DNA from: an uncultured Lachnospiraceae bacterium
Lineage (GTDB): Bacteria; Bacillota; Clostridia; Lachnospirales; Lachnospiraceae
Direction of reading: 5' to 3'
Assembly (NCBI GenBank): GCA_910578845.1
Contig: CAJTSL010000048.1
Location: 9,995 to 28,716 of the forward strand
DNA: 18,722 nucleotides
Below the pieces are notes generated by a model, which was not told the origin of the DNA, searched no databases, and worked only from the letters and a program-made list of their open reading frames with translations. Every line of letters begins with the position of its first letter. The stretch's first letter is position 1. The position numbers and the translations under genes were made by a program. Below are positions 7,001-14,659 of this stretch, one piece after another.

Positions 7001-10000
7001 GAACAGCACAATCACCCATGATGGAACCAGCACATATCATGTGCGTACCAGACTGGACACTACGGATGTACTGGTAACCCCGGGAACAGAGGCAACGGAC
7101 GATACGCCGGCAACAGAGGAAACAGTGGTTCGCAATGGTTCTTATCGTGTTTGGGTATACAGTCCGGATGGAAAAGTGACGGAAGTGACAAATCCAGAAG
7201 AAGCAATGACTTTCCGGGCAATTAAAACAGGTATCATTGACAAGGTTGGCGCATTAAAACAGGGATTCAAGGTTACCAACCATAAAATCAGCTGGCAGTC
7301 CGGCTATGTGAAGAAATCCATAGAAATTTATCTGGGTGATGCACAGACTCCGGAGGAGAGCACATCAGAAAAACTTCTTCCGACCAGCTTACTCGGTGAA
7401 GCGGCAGCGGATGCTTATAAGTATACGCCACACAGCAGTTATCAGAAAGACGGCGAGAAATACATCCTCAATAAGGAGAAGTCCGGCTGGTATCAGGGAA
7501 CTGTCAGGATTGAGGATCCGTCAGCGGAAGATGTAGCAGTGGCGGATGCAGAAGTTACTTACAAGGCATATTATGAATCCGGAATTACCAATTTTGCAGG
7601 ATTGGAAGAGGCTTTGAATGTAGCGAAGGAAGCTTATAGCGCCGCAGAAGCAGCGGGAATTTATACATCAGCATCCCTTCAGGCATGGAAAACAGTGATT
7701 GACGATGCAGAGGAAGTTCTGGCTACGCAGGGCAAGGAAAATGAGGCAACAGGCGATGTGGTAGACAAGGCGATTGAGGATCTTGAGAATCTCAAAGAGC
7801 AGGAGCTTGTGCTGAAAAACTTTGAAGAAATGAATAATTCCATGGCAGCTTATTATCCATTGACGGTAGATGGGAAAGATGCAACAGACAATGGGCGTGA
7901 CGCCAGGGTAAATGGAGACATTACATTTGACAGAAGTACCGGAGCGTCCTTCCCGGGCAGCAGCAAGGGTCTTGAAAATTACATGGAACTCCCGAAGGAT
8001 ATGACGGTCACGAACAATATGACGTTCTCCTTCTGGGCATATGCACAAAACAGCGGTGGTGGAAATAATGTATTTAGTTTAGGATCCGGGCATACAATGT
8101 CTTCTTCCAACCATCTTACCATCCGCACGAACAAAGGAGCATCCCTTCAGGTGGACACCGGAAAGAAAGGCTGGAGCGAAGTGTCAGGCGTGAGCAACAT
8201 TGATTTTGCACCGGCAGAGTGGCATCTTGTAACCTGTGTGGTTACCGAGACAGACCTTGTATTTTATGTGGATGGTGTGAAACAGAAAGAAGGAACCATG
8301 GGTGTTTCTTTGGAAGAGGCATTTGCCGCACATCCTGAAGAAGAACACATTTACCTGGGTAACGGTATGTATGCATGGAATAAGGGAGGTGCAGATGATC
8401 CCGATTATAAGGGTAATGTGAAATACCTGCGTATCTACAATGCGAGCCTTGCAGCAGAACAGGTAAAAGAAATCTATGATTTCGAAGTGGATGCACAGCT
8501 TGACACGGCGGAGGCATACCTTGCAGATGAGCTCCTTGCAGAGCCTGGCACGGGAGAGAATGCAGGTAAGTACACGATGACGATTACAGAAGAGACCATT
8601 CAGATTCCGGTAACCGGACCGCAGGGCGAGACCATCCGTTGGGCGGCAGAGGATGAAGAAGGAGCAGAAAGTAATGTTGTTGTCTTTGATGAAGAAAAAG
8701 GCACGGCGGCAGTTACCCTTCCGGCGACAGGATCCGTGAATGTTGTGCTCAAAGCGACTATTCGACTGAATAAGAAAAATAAAGTTGTAACAATTAATAG
8801 CACGTTAAAAACTCTTACCGAGGAATTAAAGGCGGCAAGAGCGGCGCTGAAGGAACTGCTGGAACAGGCAGTTGGATTGTCAGAAGGAGACTACACATCA
8901 GCCTCCTGGGCAAGCTTTGTAGCTATCATGGATGCAGCCAGGGCAGCATACAATGCAGCAGGCGACGATATGACAGCTCAGAAGACAGCTCTGGAAACTG
9001 CAATTAAGACAGACGGTACCGGAACGTTGGTACCCCGCGGTGACAAGACAGCATTATACGCATTGATTACGAAAGCAAAAAATGCGATGGATAGAGCGGA
9101 AGCTGAAAAAGATGAGTATGAAGAAAGCGTATGGAATAAGCTGGCAACTGAGATTGAGGCGGCAGAGTCCATGTCTGATGATGTAAGTCAGGCAGAAGTA
9201 GATGAGCAAAAGGATAAGCTGCAGGCAGTATTTGATGCGTTCAAACCTAAGGTTTACAGCAAGGAACAGGCAGAAGAACTTGCCGCTGACGCAGAAAAGC
9301 TTTTAGAGGGCAAGAATGAGTATGAGTATAATGCGAAGGTCTGGAAAGATATGCAGGATGCTCTGGCAGCAGTGAAAGCGTTGACTGCAACGTCCACACC
9401 GGAACAGATAACCAGGGCATACAAAAACCTGAAGAAAGCGATGGCTGCTTTCGAGCCAATCGTAATCGACAGGGAAACGCTCGCAATACTGGTTTCCGAC
9501 GTCGAGAAAGATTTGCAGAAACTGAACAAGGATGATTATGTACCGGAGGCATGGACAGCAGTGGAGACTGCATTGGCAGAAGTGAAGAATCTCCCGGAAA
9601 ATGCAGATGATGCAGCAGTGAAGGCAGCATACGGTAAGCTCTGGATGGCATACAAGAACCTCAAAGGCAGTCCATATGTTGCAGTGACAAGTATAACAAT
9701 CAGTCCGGCAACCCTGACGCTTACCGTAAAGGGAACGGCAGCCTTAAAGGCAGCTGTGAATCCGGCCAATGCAACCAATGGCAAGGTGACATGGAGCACC
9801 AGCAACGGCAAGGTAGCAATGGTAGACCAGAACGGAAAAGTTACGGCAGTCGCAAGCGGAACAGCGGACATCAGGGCGACGGCAGGCGGCAAAACCGCAG
9901 TATGCAAAGTGACTGTAAAGAGCGCAGAGGTGAAGGTCACCGGCATTAAGCTTACCGCAGCCAACAAGAACATTATGGCAGGCAAGAAGACGACTGTGAA

Positions 10001-10484
10001 AGCAAACGTCTCACCCGCCAATGCAACGAATAAGGCGGTAACTTTCAAGACTTCGAATAAGAAGTATGCAACAGTCAATGCCGCAACCGGCGTGGTAACT
10101 ACGAAGAAGGCTGGAGCAGGCAAGAAAGTTACCATTACGGCAACGGCTAATGATGGCAGCAAGAAAGTAAGCAATAAGCTGACCATTAAGATTCTCAAAT
10201 ATGGTGTGAAGAAAGTTTCCTTCAAGAAGAAGACACTGACCGTAAAAGCAGGCAAGAAGGTAACCCTTAAGCCGACCGTCACGCTGACAAATAAGAAGGC
10301 AAAGAAGTCGCAGGTAAATAAGACATTGTCCTATAAATCTTCAAATACGAAGTGGGCAACCGTTACCAGCAAAGGCAAGGTAACCACGAAGAAAGCCGGA
10401 AAAGGCAAGACAGTCAAGATTACGGCGACATCAACAGACGGTACGAACAAGAAAGCAACCGTAAAGATTAAAATCACAAAATAG
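4080..10484 (+). CDS. Very large secreted modular surface protein (LamG, FIVAR, Big domains)
   Basis: A 2134-residue protein with signal peptide 1-32 (KK, a hydrophobic stretch, then cleavage after AYA). By eye, the order is: LamG-like jellyroll 49-290; Big-like Ig 310-385; LamG-like 390-626; degenerate Ig 631-711; MucBP-like segment 716-786 (begins INYVDENNKTV); Ig-like 789-879; an unrecognised region 881-1161; FIVAR-like helical repeat 1171-1242; LamG-like 1246-1471; degenerate Ig 1474-1581; four more FIVAR-like repeats 1583-1865; and three Big_2-like domains 1866-2134. The role is probably glycan or host/particle binding outside the cell. I see no glycosidase or protease active-site pattern, though 881-1161 is unassigned. 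There is no LPXTG, SLH or C-terminal membrane helix. The last Big domains are very lysine-rich, so charge-based wall retention is one possibility. ATG 4080 follows AAAGGAAAAGG. Confidence 0.85.
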   Translation: MERGRGLWKKALSLVLSLAMVLTLLPAQFAYAVEGEDSGGAEDELPETLMYFSFDDDITDGGKVKAEIVTTDNAHPAECSKDVKKVGGGALRLNSVTDNTTISKTDNQKGAYLKVPKGALANPDGTGKTDLTISYWSKTPVMKNGDGVWGQGWVYFASEKDAPGGNEKYIGVFDYTNALTVECFNGGRSDTGKGANIVSTDAKWGDKKFTPTTEWKHVMVVMKGDALKLYINGEKRAEEKISAGIPNLAESTFYIGRATYNESYNGYIDEFTVYDGALTDAQAETIGKRAVVEEAIGNGLIEGPAGTDYNLGVNDTINITPISTIPASVKRQLRYKSSDEAVATVDDEGVVTATGAGTAVITPVLKYDGQNYEGKKLNITVKTPEQMLTPIKTYTFEENGEGSLQGATPISTGLVDYKGTVEYAPGKDGVGKAVHTRATTYKKVTQTVDGKEQEVTVVDQAGYGLELKEKNLGSAYTVSTWIKPDNEKAFHPNGALLALGRGKTGDENWMTVAGNNAGENSKARVWANTPKNAYVDNVKTQTEFTAEEKQWAMLTITQLQDTVCFYLNGELVNSFVFANKNDEIMNGAEQGINLGVNFWNLEFNGLYDDVNIYNTALHADQVRALYVKDADANAIGMLGENESYDFIMEDLVLPKEFKGHKLTWTSSKQDKIAVNGEVGEVKGLDGSEVTLTAKTDQEVFNSGDSKSFTVRLAKPVTINYVDENNKTVKTETQYCKVGTKYTYKVKENIFSTSEAAYECDEEANTQEKLTVDVTAEGTQTISVSCKKLPVGSVDFSKVPKDTVYMIQGNDPFIPKTVKGTVSADDGQEQPPVEGGEGTETVTIDVPVLWDDYSKLAPGEHTINGSAAGFKCQVKLHIFECDEAVADMAANTNNGKTKFKNGYKGVIETEYDIQVTGALGDLSAIEYYDKGITDDAGANWWCATSTRFTGGKFLVNGGNGKGGNAEDSGSKNYPENSTITHDGTSTYHVRTRLDTTDVLVTPGTEATDDTPATEETVVRNGSYRVWVYSPDGKVTEVTNPEEAMTFRAIKTGIIDKVGALKQGFKVTNHKISWQSGYVKKSIEIYLGDAQTPEESTSEKLLPTSLLGEAAADAYKYTPHSSYQKDGEKYILNKEKSGWYQGTVRIEDPSAEDVAVADAEVTYKAYYESGITNFAGLEEALNVAKEAYSAAEAAGIYTSASLQAWKTVIDDAEEVLATQGKENEATGDVVDKAIEDLENLKEQELVLKNFEEMNNSMAAYYPLTVDGKDATDNGRDARVNGDITFDRSTGASFPGSSKGLENYMELPKDMTVTNNMTFSFWAYAQNSGGGNNVFSLGSGHTMSSSNHLTIRTNKGASLQVDTGKKGWSEVSGVSNIDFAPAEWHLVTCVVTETDLVFYVDGVKQKEGTMGVSLEEAFAAHPEEEHIYLGNGMYAWNKGGADDPDYKGNVKYLRIYNASLAAEQVKEIYDFEVDAQLDTAEAYLADELLAEPGTGENAGKYTMTITEETIQIPVTGPQGETIRWAAEDEEGAESNVVVFDEEKGTAAVTLPATGSVNVVLKATIRLNKKNKVVTINSTLKTLTEELKAARAALKELLEQAVGLSEGDYTSASWASFVAIMDAARAAYNAAGDDMTAQKTALETAIKTDGTGTLVPRGDKTALYALITKAKNAMDRAEAEKDEYEESVWNKLATEIEAAESMSDDVSQAEVDEQKDKLQAVFDAFKPKVYSKEQAEELAADAEKLLEGKNEYEYNAKVWKDMQDALAAVKALTATSTPEQITRAYKNLKKAMAAFEPIVIDRETLAILVSDVEKDLQKLNKDDYVPEAWTAVETALAEVKNLPENADDAAVKAAYGKLWMAYKNLKGSPYVAVTSITISPATLTLTVKGTAALKAAVNPANATNGKVTWSTSNGKVAMVDQNGKVTAVASGTADIRATAGGKTAVCKVTVKSAEVKVTGIKLTAANKNIMAGKKTTVKANVSPANATNKAVTFKTSNKKYATVNAATGVVTTKKAGAGKKVTITATANDGSKKVSNKLTIKILKYGVKKVSFKKKTLTVKAGKKVTLKPTVTLTNKKAKKSQVNKTLSYKSSNTKWATVTSKGKVTTKKAGKGKTVKITATSTDGTNKKATVKIKITK

Positions 10485-10532
10485 TGATAGAGCAAATGCA
10501 GGATGCAGTGGACAAAGGTTGTCCTGCGACAG

Positions 10533-10560
10533 GGAGCCGGGGAATACTTTCTCCGGCTCC
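10533..10560 (+). terminator. Strong 12-bp hairpin after the surface-protein gene, lacking a T-run
   Basis: GGAGCCGGGGAA pairs with TTCTCCGGCTCC around a TACT loop, with one G-T wobble. It is followed by TGATATAG and not by a T-tract, so it is an imperfect intrinsic terminator. It could instead be a 3'-end stabiliser for the 6.4-kb mRNA. A smaller hairpin (GGACA / TGTCC, about 10511-10525) precedes it. Confidence 0.5.
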
Positions 10561-10605
10561 TGATATAGTCATGAAAACACGAATTTTAATTTGGAGGATG
10601 GCAGC

Positions 10606-11091
10606 ATGACAGTAAGAGCATTTCACAAAGATGATTTGAAAGCGATGTTGGAAATCTGGAATGAAGTGGTAGAGGACGGCGTCGCGTTTCCGCAGGAGGA
10701 GTTGTTAGATGAGGAGACTGGAGCCTCATTTTTCGCATCACAGACATATTCTGCCGTTGCGGAAGATGAAAACAGCCATGTCATATATGGGCTTTACATT
10801 CTTCATCCTAATAATGTTGGAAGATGCGGGCACATCTGCAATGCAAGTTATGCGGTTCGTTCTTCAGTCAGGGGACAGGGAATCGGAGAGAAACTGGTTT
10901 TAGACAGTCTGTATCAGGCCAGGAGGCATAGGTTTCAGATATTGCAATTTAATTCTGTGGTTGAAAATAATATGAATGCCAGACGCTTATATGAAAAATT
11001 TGGATTTGTTTCACTTGGGACAATCCCGGGCGGCTTTCGAATGAAGGATGGCCATTATGAAAATATTTGTCCCTATTATTATGTATTATAA
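10606..11091 (+). CDS. GNAT-family N-acetyltransferase (phosphinothricin-acetyltransferase-like)
   Basis: A 161-residue protein predicted to transfer an acetyl group from acetyl-CoA to an amine; the substrate is unknown. The acetyl-CoA loop reads VRGQGIGEKLV (R/Q-x-x-G-x-G motif). The C-terminal motif VVENNMNARRLYEKFGF is typical of GNAT folds, and the opening (MTVRAFHKDDLKAMLEIWNEVV) resembles Pat/Bar-type enzymes. The ATG at 10606 is chosen because GGAGG at 10593-10597 sits 8 nt before it; an in-frame TTG at 10591 overlaps that site and is rejected. It is a single gene between the surface-protein hairpin and the rplS promoter, with no functional link visible to either side. Confidence 0.85.
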   Translation: MTVRAFHKDDLKAMLEIWNEVVEDGVAFPQEELLDEETGASFFASQTYSAVAEDENSHVIYGLYILHPNNVGRCGHICNASYAVRSSVRGQGIGEKLVLDSLYQARRHRFQILQFNSVVENNMNARRLYEKFGFVSLGTIPGGFRMKDGHYENICPYYYVL

Positions 11092-11094
11092 ATC

Positions 11095-11149
11095 AGCAAG
11101 AGAAAGAAGAATTATCTCAGCGTAGAGAATGGAGTAAATTTTTCTTGCT
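11095..11149 (+). terminator. Long-range stem after the acetyltransferase gene, possible terminator
   Basis: AGCAAGAGAAA (11095-11105) pairs with TTTTTCTTGCT (11139-11149), with one G-T wobble. It encloses a small TCTC/GAGA hairpin and is followed by TATTTTGC. The loop is long for a terminator. The 3' arm overlaps the -35 of the rplS promoter, so the two functions would share sequence. Confidence 0.35.
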
Positions 11150-11173
11150 ATTTTGCGTAAGTTATGGTAAAAT
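11145..11173 (+). promoter_or_regulatory. rplS promoter
   Basis: TTGCTA (11145-11150), a 17-nt spacer, then TAAAAT (11168-11173) preceded by an extended TGG. Near-consensus sigma-A promoter with expected start close to 11180. Confidence 0.8.
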
Positions 11174-11177
11174 ACCG

Positions 11178-11232
11178 AGATGTGAGACAAGAAAGTGATG
11201 GTCCTCTGTTACCGTGTGTATTAAGAACATCT
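11178..11232 (+). promoter_or_regulatory. Probable L19 leader (autoregulatory 5' UTR of rplS)
   Basis: AGATGT (11178-11183) pairs with ACATCT (11227-11232), closing a structure that contains the hairpin ATGGT (11198-11202) / ACCGT (11211-11215). It starts at the predicted transcript 5' end and finishes just before the AGGAGG of rplS. An L19 leader family is known upstream of rplS in Firmicutes and is thought to mediate feedback by the ribosomal protein. The assignment rests on position and foldability, not on a profile match. Confidence 0.45.
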
Positions 11233-11253
11233 AATGAAATAGGAGGTCACAGA

Positions 11254-11607
11254 ATGAACGCAACAGAAATTATTAAGAACATTGAGCAGGAACAGTTAAA
11301 ATCAGAAGTGGATTCCTTCAACGTAGGCGATACCGTGAAAGTATACGGTAAGATTAAAGAGGGAAACCGCGAGAGAATTCAGGTTTTCGAGGGAATTGTG
11401 CTGAAGAGACAGGGCGGAAGCAACAGAGAGACTTTCACCGTAAGAAAGTTTTCTAACGGCATTGGAGTTGAGAAGACATGGCCCCTGCATTCTCCGAACG
11501 TAGAGAAAATTGAAGTGGTTCGCCGTGGTAAGGTAAGACGTGCAAAACTGAATTACCTGAGAGGCCGCGTAGGAAAGAGAGCGAAGGTTAAAGAATTAGT
11601 AAAATAA
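11254..11607 (+). CDS. rplS: 50S ribosomal protein L19
   Basis: A 117-residue ribosomal protein located at the 30S-50S interface. Sequence hallmarks are FNVGDTVKVYGKIKEGNRERIQVFEGIV, the RQGGSNRETFTVRK stretch, GVEKTWPLHSPNVEKIEV and the basic tail with LRGRVGKRAKVKE. The ATG at 11254 lies 7 nt after AGGAGG (11242-11246 core); upstream in-frame codons fall in the untranslated leader. It has its own strong promoter, a structured leader and an intrinsic terminator, so it is mainly monocistronic, although the ribosome-assembly GTPase gene rbgA follows one gene later. Confidence 0.97.
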   Translation: MNATEIIKNIEQEQLKSEVDSFNVGDTVKVYGKIKEGNRERIQVFEGIVLKRQGGSNRETFTVRKFSNGIGVEKTWPLHSPNVEKIEVVRRGKVRRAKLNYLRGRVGKRAKVKELVK

Positions 11608-11632
11608 TTCATGACAGAACGGAACAGGAAAA

Positions 11633-11664
11633 GGGACAACTACAATCGTATTTGTTCCTTTTTT
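11633..11664 (+). terminator. Intrinsic terminator between rplS and lepB
   Basis: GGGACAA (11633-11639) pairs with TTGTTCC (11652-11658). After a single mismatch an inner TAC/GTA extends the stem around an AATC loop. TTTTTTCTT follows. Strong Rho-independent terminator. Confidence 0.9.
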
Positions 11665-11684
11665 CTTATCAGGAGCAAGGGACT

Positions 11685-12269
11685 ATGAGAAGAAGAACAT
11701 CCGGTCTGAGTTTTTACCGGGAAAAAAGAAAAATAAATATTGGGCTGCTGAAAGAAATTGCAGTCTGGATATGTGAAATCCTGCTGACAATCGCGGCTGC
11801 AATTATTATGGTATATTTTTTTGGATTTCGTGTGTCGGTCATCGGACCGTCCATGTCTCCAACGCTTGAGAGCGGTGAGAAAGTGTTGGTAAACCGTTTT
11901 GTGTACAAGCTTTTTGACCCCAAACAGAATGATTTGGTGGTATTTCAACCTAATGGCAATGAGAAATCCCATTACTATGTCAAGCGCGTGATAGCGGTGT
12001 CGGGTGATACGGTACAGATTAAGGATGGCGCAATCTATGTCAATGGGGAACTGTTTACGGAGATGGTTGGGACCGAGAAAATAGAGAATGCCATGTTGGC
12101 GAAGAATGAAATTCTTGTGGGAGAGGATGAATATTTTGTGATGGGCGATAACCACAATAACAGCGAGGACAGCCGTTATGCCAGCATTGGAAATGTGAAG
12201 AAAGAATACATTACAGGACAGGCCTGGCTGAGAGTGGCGCCGTGGGACAGGATGGGCTTGTTAAAGTAG
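11685..12269 (+). CDS. lepB: Type I signal peptidase (first copy)
   Basis: A membrane serine protease that removes signal peptides from exported proteins. It has 194 residues, one N-terminal membrane segment (about 28-46) and an extracellular catalytic domain. The catalytic serine is S56 in GPSMSPTL and the general base is K100 in YYVKRVIAVSGD. Box E reads MGDNHNNSEDSR. The ATG at 11685 follows AGGAG by 9 nt; an earlier ATG at 11652 lies inside the rplS terminator and is rejected. No separate promoter is evident, so expression probably comes from rplS read-through or an unseen site. rbgA starts 11 nt after its stop. Confidence 0.93.
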   Translation: MRRRTSGLSFYREKRKINIGLLKEIAVWICEILLTIAAAIIMVYFFGFRVSVIGPSMSPTLESGEKVLVNRFVYKLFDPKQNDLVVFQPNGNEKSHYYVKRVIAVSGDTVQIKDGAIYVNGELFTEMVGTEKIENAMLAKNEILVGEDEYFVMGDNHNNSEDSRYASIGNVKKEYITGQAWLRVAPWDRMGLLK

Positions 12270-12279
12270 GAGGTGGAAT

Positions 12280-13125
12280 ATGCATTTTCAATGGTATCCG
12301 GGACATATGACGAAAGCCAAACGTCAGATGCAGGAAGATATAAAATTAATAGATCTCGTGATTGAGCTGGTGGACGCCCGCATCCCCTTAAGCAGCCGGA
12401 ATCCCGATATTGACGATCTGGGCAGGCATAAAGCAAGGCTGATTCTGATGAATAAGGCAGATTTGGCAGACGAAAAGCAGAATCAGGCATGGGCGTCATA
12501 TTTCAGGGAAAAAGGATTTTTCGTGGTCAAACTGGATGCGAGGACGAAGGCGGGAATGAAGACGATCAGCACAGTCATTATGGATGCGTGTAAGGAGAAG
12601 ATTGAGCGCGACAGAAAGCGTGGCATTAAAAATCGTCCGGTGCGCGCAATGGTAGTGGGAATTCCCAATGTCGGGAAGTCTACGTTTATCAACACATATG
12701 CCGGGAAGGCATGTGCAAAGACCGGAAATAAGCCGGGCGTCACAAAAGGAAAGCAGTGGATTCGTCTGAATAAGAATGTGGAGCTCTTAGATACGCCGGG
12801 TATTTTATGGCCGAAATTCGAAGACCAGAGAGTGGGGCTGTATCTGGCGCTGATTGGCTCTATCAAGGACGAAATTTTGAATATTGACGAATTATCGATT
12901 GAGCTGATTACCATTTTACAGAAAAAATATCCAGGGTTGCTCACACAGCGGTATGAGGCGTCAGAGGAGCAGACGCCGGTGGAGATTTTAGGAGAAATTG
13001 CGAAGAACCGTAACTGTGTAAAAAAGGGCGGGGAACTGGACTATAGCAAAGCGGCCGCTCTTGTGATTGATGAATTCAGAAATGGCAGGCTGGGGAAAAT
13101 AACACTTGAATTTCCTGAGGAGTAG
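12280..13125 (+). CDS. rbgA: Ribosome biogenesis GTPase YlqF (RbgA)
   Basis: A circularly permuted GTPase for late assembly of the 50S subunit. The 281 residues match the family. The motif order is permuted: G4 NKADL at 58-62, then G1 GIPNVGKST at 127-135, then G3 DTPG at 171-174. The N-terminus WYPGHMTKAKRQM is the RbgA signature. AGGAGGT lies directly before the ATG and spans the lepB stop codon, so the genes are tightly coupled. Its position just behind rplS is conserved in Bacillus and matches its role in ribosome assembly. Confidence 0.96.
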   Translation: MHFQWYPGHMTKAKRQMQEDIKLIDLVIELVDARIPLSSRNPDIDDLGRHKARLILMNKADLADEKQNQAWASYFREKGFFVVKLDARTKAGMKTISTVIMDACKEKIERDRKRGIKNRPVRAMVVGIPNVGKSTFINTYAGKACAKTGNKPGVTKGKQWIRLNKNVELLDTPGILWPKFEDQRVGLYLALIGSIKDEILNIDELSIELITILQKKYPGLLTQRYEASEEQTPVEILGEIAKNRNCVKKGGELDYSKAAALVIDEFRNGRLGKITLEFPEE

Positions 13126-13126
13126 A

Positions 13127-13155
13127 GCTACAATAAAATCGTTAGATATTATAAT
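13127..13155 (+). promoter_or_regulatory. Possible internal promoter before the second lepB
   Basis: A perfect TATAAT at 13150-13155 lies in the 46-nt gap, 17 nt after a poor -35 (GCTACA). A start near 13162 would leave a very short leader. It may be a chance match in A/T-rich sequence. Confidence 0.25.
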
Positions 13156-13171
13156 ATAAGGACGAGGAAAT

Positions 13172-13753
13172 ATGGATAACGAACAGAATGAACAGACAAT
13201 GTCTACAGAGAAAGAGAAAAGCGTGTTGCACGAGACGATCAGTTTTATCATATATATCGGAGTTGTTTTTTTGCTTACCTATCTGGTCATCCATTATGTG
13301 GGACAGCGCACGCAGGTCAGCGGCAGTTCGATGGAAGCTACGTTAAGTGACGGGGATAACCTGATTGTGGATAAGATTTCTTATCGTTTTCATGATCCGG
13401 AGCGGTTTGATATTATTGTGTTTCCTTATAAATATGAGAAGGATACATATTATATCAAGCGGATTATCGGTCTTCCAGGTGAGACGGTGCAGATTGACGA
13501 GGCGGGAACCATTTATATTGATGGCGCAGAACTTAAGGAGTCTTATGGAAGAGAAGTCATACTCAATCCCGGTGAGGCGGATGAACCGATAAAACTGGGG
13601 GAGGATGAGTATTTTGTGCTGGGTGATAATCGAAATGCCAGTTCCGACAGCCGTGACCCCAGTGTGGGAAAGATTCCTGGTGAGGATATCGTCGGACGGG
13701 CATGGGTGAGAATCTATCCATTTGATAAGATGGGATTCATCAGGCATCAGTGA
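13172..13753 (+). CDS. lepB: Type I signal peptidase (second copy)
   Basis: A 193-residue signal peptidase distinct from the copy upstream of rbgA. The N-terminal 20 residues are acidic and hydrophilic, a membrane segment covers about 23-43, and the catalytic serine is S53 (SGSSMEATL) with lysine K96 (YYIKRIIG). Box E reads LGDNRNASSDSR. GGACGAGG before the ATG is a fair binding site. Compared with the first copy it has a longer insertion before box E (NPGEADEPIKLG), so the two probably diverged long ago. Carrying several signal peptidases is common in Gram-positive bacteria with large secretomes. Confidence 0.93.
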   Translation: MDNEQNEQTMSTEKEKSVLHETISFIIYIGVVFLLTYLVIHYVGQRTQVSGSSMEATLSDGDNLIVDKISYRFHDPERFDIIVFPYKYEKDTYYIKRIIGLPGETVQIDEAGTIYIDGAELKESYGREVILNPGEADEPIKLGEDEYFVLGDNRNASSDSRDPSVGKIPGEDIVGRAWVRIYPFDKMGFIRHQ

Positions 13754-13832
13754 CAACAGGGAAGATACAGGCAATCCCATGTGTTATACCGGATGCCAAT
13801 GGAATCTAAGATACGAAAAGAGGAGACTTTCG

Positions 13833-14606
13833 GTGGGCGAGACAAAGAAAATCAAGCAAATTAAAGCGGAATTACAGGCAGCAGAGGATAGTATGCTGCC
13901 TTCTTTTATTTTAGAATATGAGATGGACGCGCGCGCAGGCGTAGTGAAACTGGTGGAACAGGCAAAGAGGCGGCTGCAGGCGTGGGAGGACGAGAAGGAG
14001 CGGACAAAGAGGCTTAAAATATACGAGAAACAGTATGCGGACAGAGGATACGTCTGTGGGATTGACGAGGTCGGCAGAGGACCGCTGGCAGGACCGGTGG
14101 TGGCAGGAGCGGTAATTCTGCCTGAAGACTGTAATATTTTATATATCAATGATTCCAAGAAACTCAGTGAGAAGAAACGTGAGGAACTTTATGACGTTAT
14201 TATGGAACATGCCGTTGCCACAGGCATTGGCATGGTTTCTCCGGCGAGAATTGACGAAATCAATATTTTGCAGGCAACATATGAGGCAATGCGCATGGCG
14301 ATTCAGAATTTGTCCGTAACGCCCGATATATTATTAAATGATGCGGTGACGATTCCCCAGGTGGCAATCCCCCAGGTACCAATCATCAAGGGGGACGCCA
14401 AAAGCATTTCCATAGGCGCGGCAAGCATTATCGCAAAGGTGACCAGAGACCGTCTGATGAAGGAATATGACAGGGAAATGCCGGAGTATGGATTTGCACG
14501 GAATAAAGGGTATGGCTCGGCGGAGCATATTGAGGCAATCCGCGTGCATGGCGCCTCCCCCATTCACCGCCAGACATTTATCAGTAATTTTCTGGCACAG
14601 AGATAG
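13833..14606 (+). CDS. rnhB: Ribonuclease HII
   Basis: Cleaves the RNA strand of RNA-DNA hybrids, including single ribonucleotides in DNA. With the GTG start at 13833 (AGGAG at 13821-13825, 7 nt before) the product has 257 residues, close to the Bacillus enzyme. The in-frame ATG at 13722 lies within lepB and adds non-conserved residues. The N-terminal helical extension (IKQIKAELQAA) is typical of Firmicute RNase HII. Catalytic acids are D78 and E79 in GIDEVGRGPLAGP, D170 in LLNDAV and D188 in KGDAKS. The small repeat IPQVAIPQV at 174-182 sits in a loop just before KGD. Confidence 0.95.
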   Translation: MGETKKIKQIKAELQAAEDSMLPSFILEYEMDARAGVVKLVEQAKRRLQAWEDEKERTKRLKIYEKQYADRGYVCGIDEVGRGPLAGPVVAGAVILPEDCNILYINDSKKLSEKKREELYDVIMEHAVATGIGMVSPARIDEINILQATYEAMRMAIQNLSVTPDILLNDAVTIPQVAIPQVPIIKGDAKSISIGAASIIAKVTRDRLMKEYDREMPEYGFARNKGYGSAEHIEAIRVHGASPIHRQTFISNFLAQR

Positions 14607-14659
14607 GTCGGCAATTTTTGCTGCGGCCGGTGGCAGAAACAGGAAAGGCAGGAATATCA

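Noticed and set aside
4080..10484. Sortase or S-layer anchoring of the surface protein
   Set aside because: No LPXTG-like motif, no hydrophobic C-terminal helix and no SLH repeats are present; the chain ends directly after a Big-type domain.
11652..11684. Earlier lepB start
   Set aside because: The ATG lies in the 3' arm of the rplS terminator. The ATG at 11685 has a properly spaced AGGAG and gives a normal-length protein.
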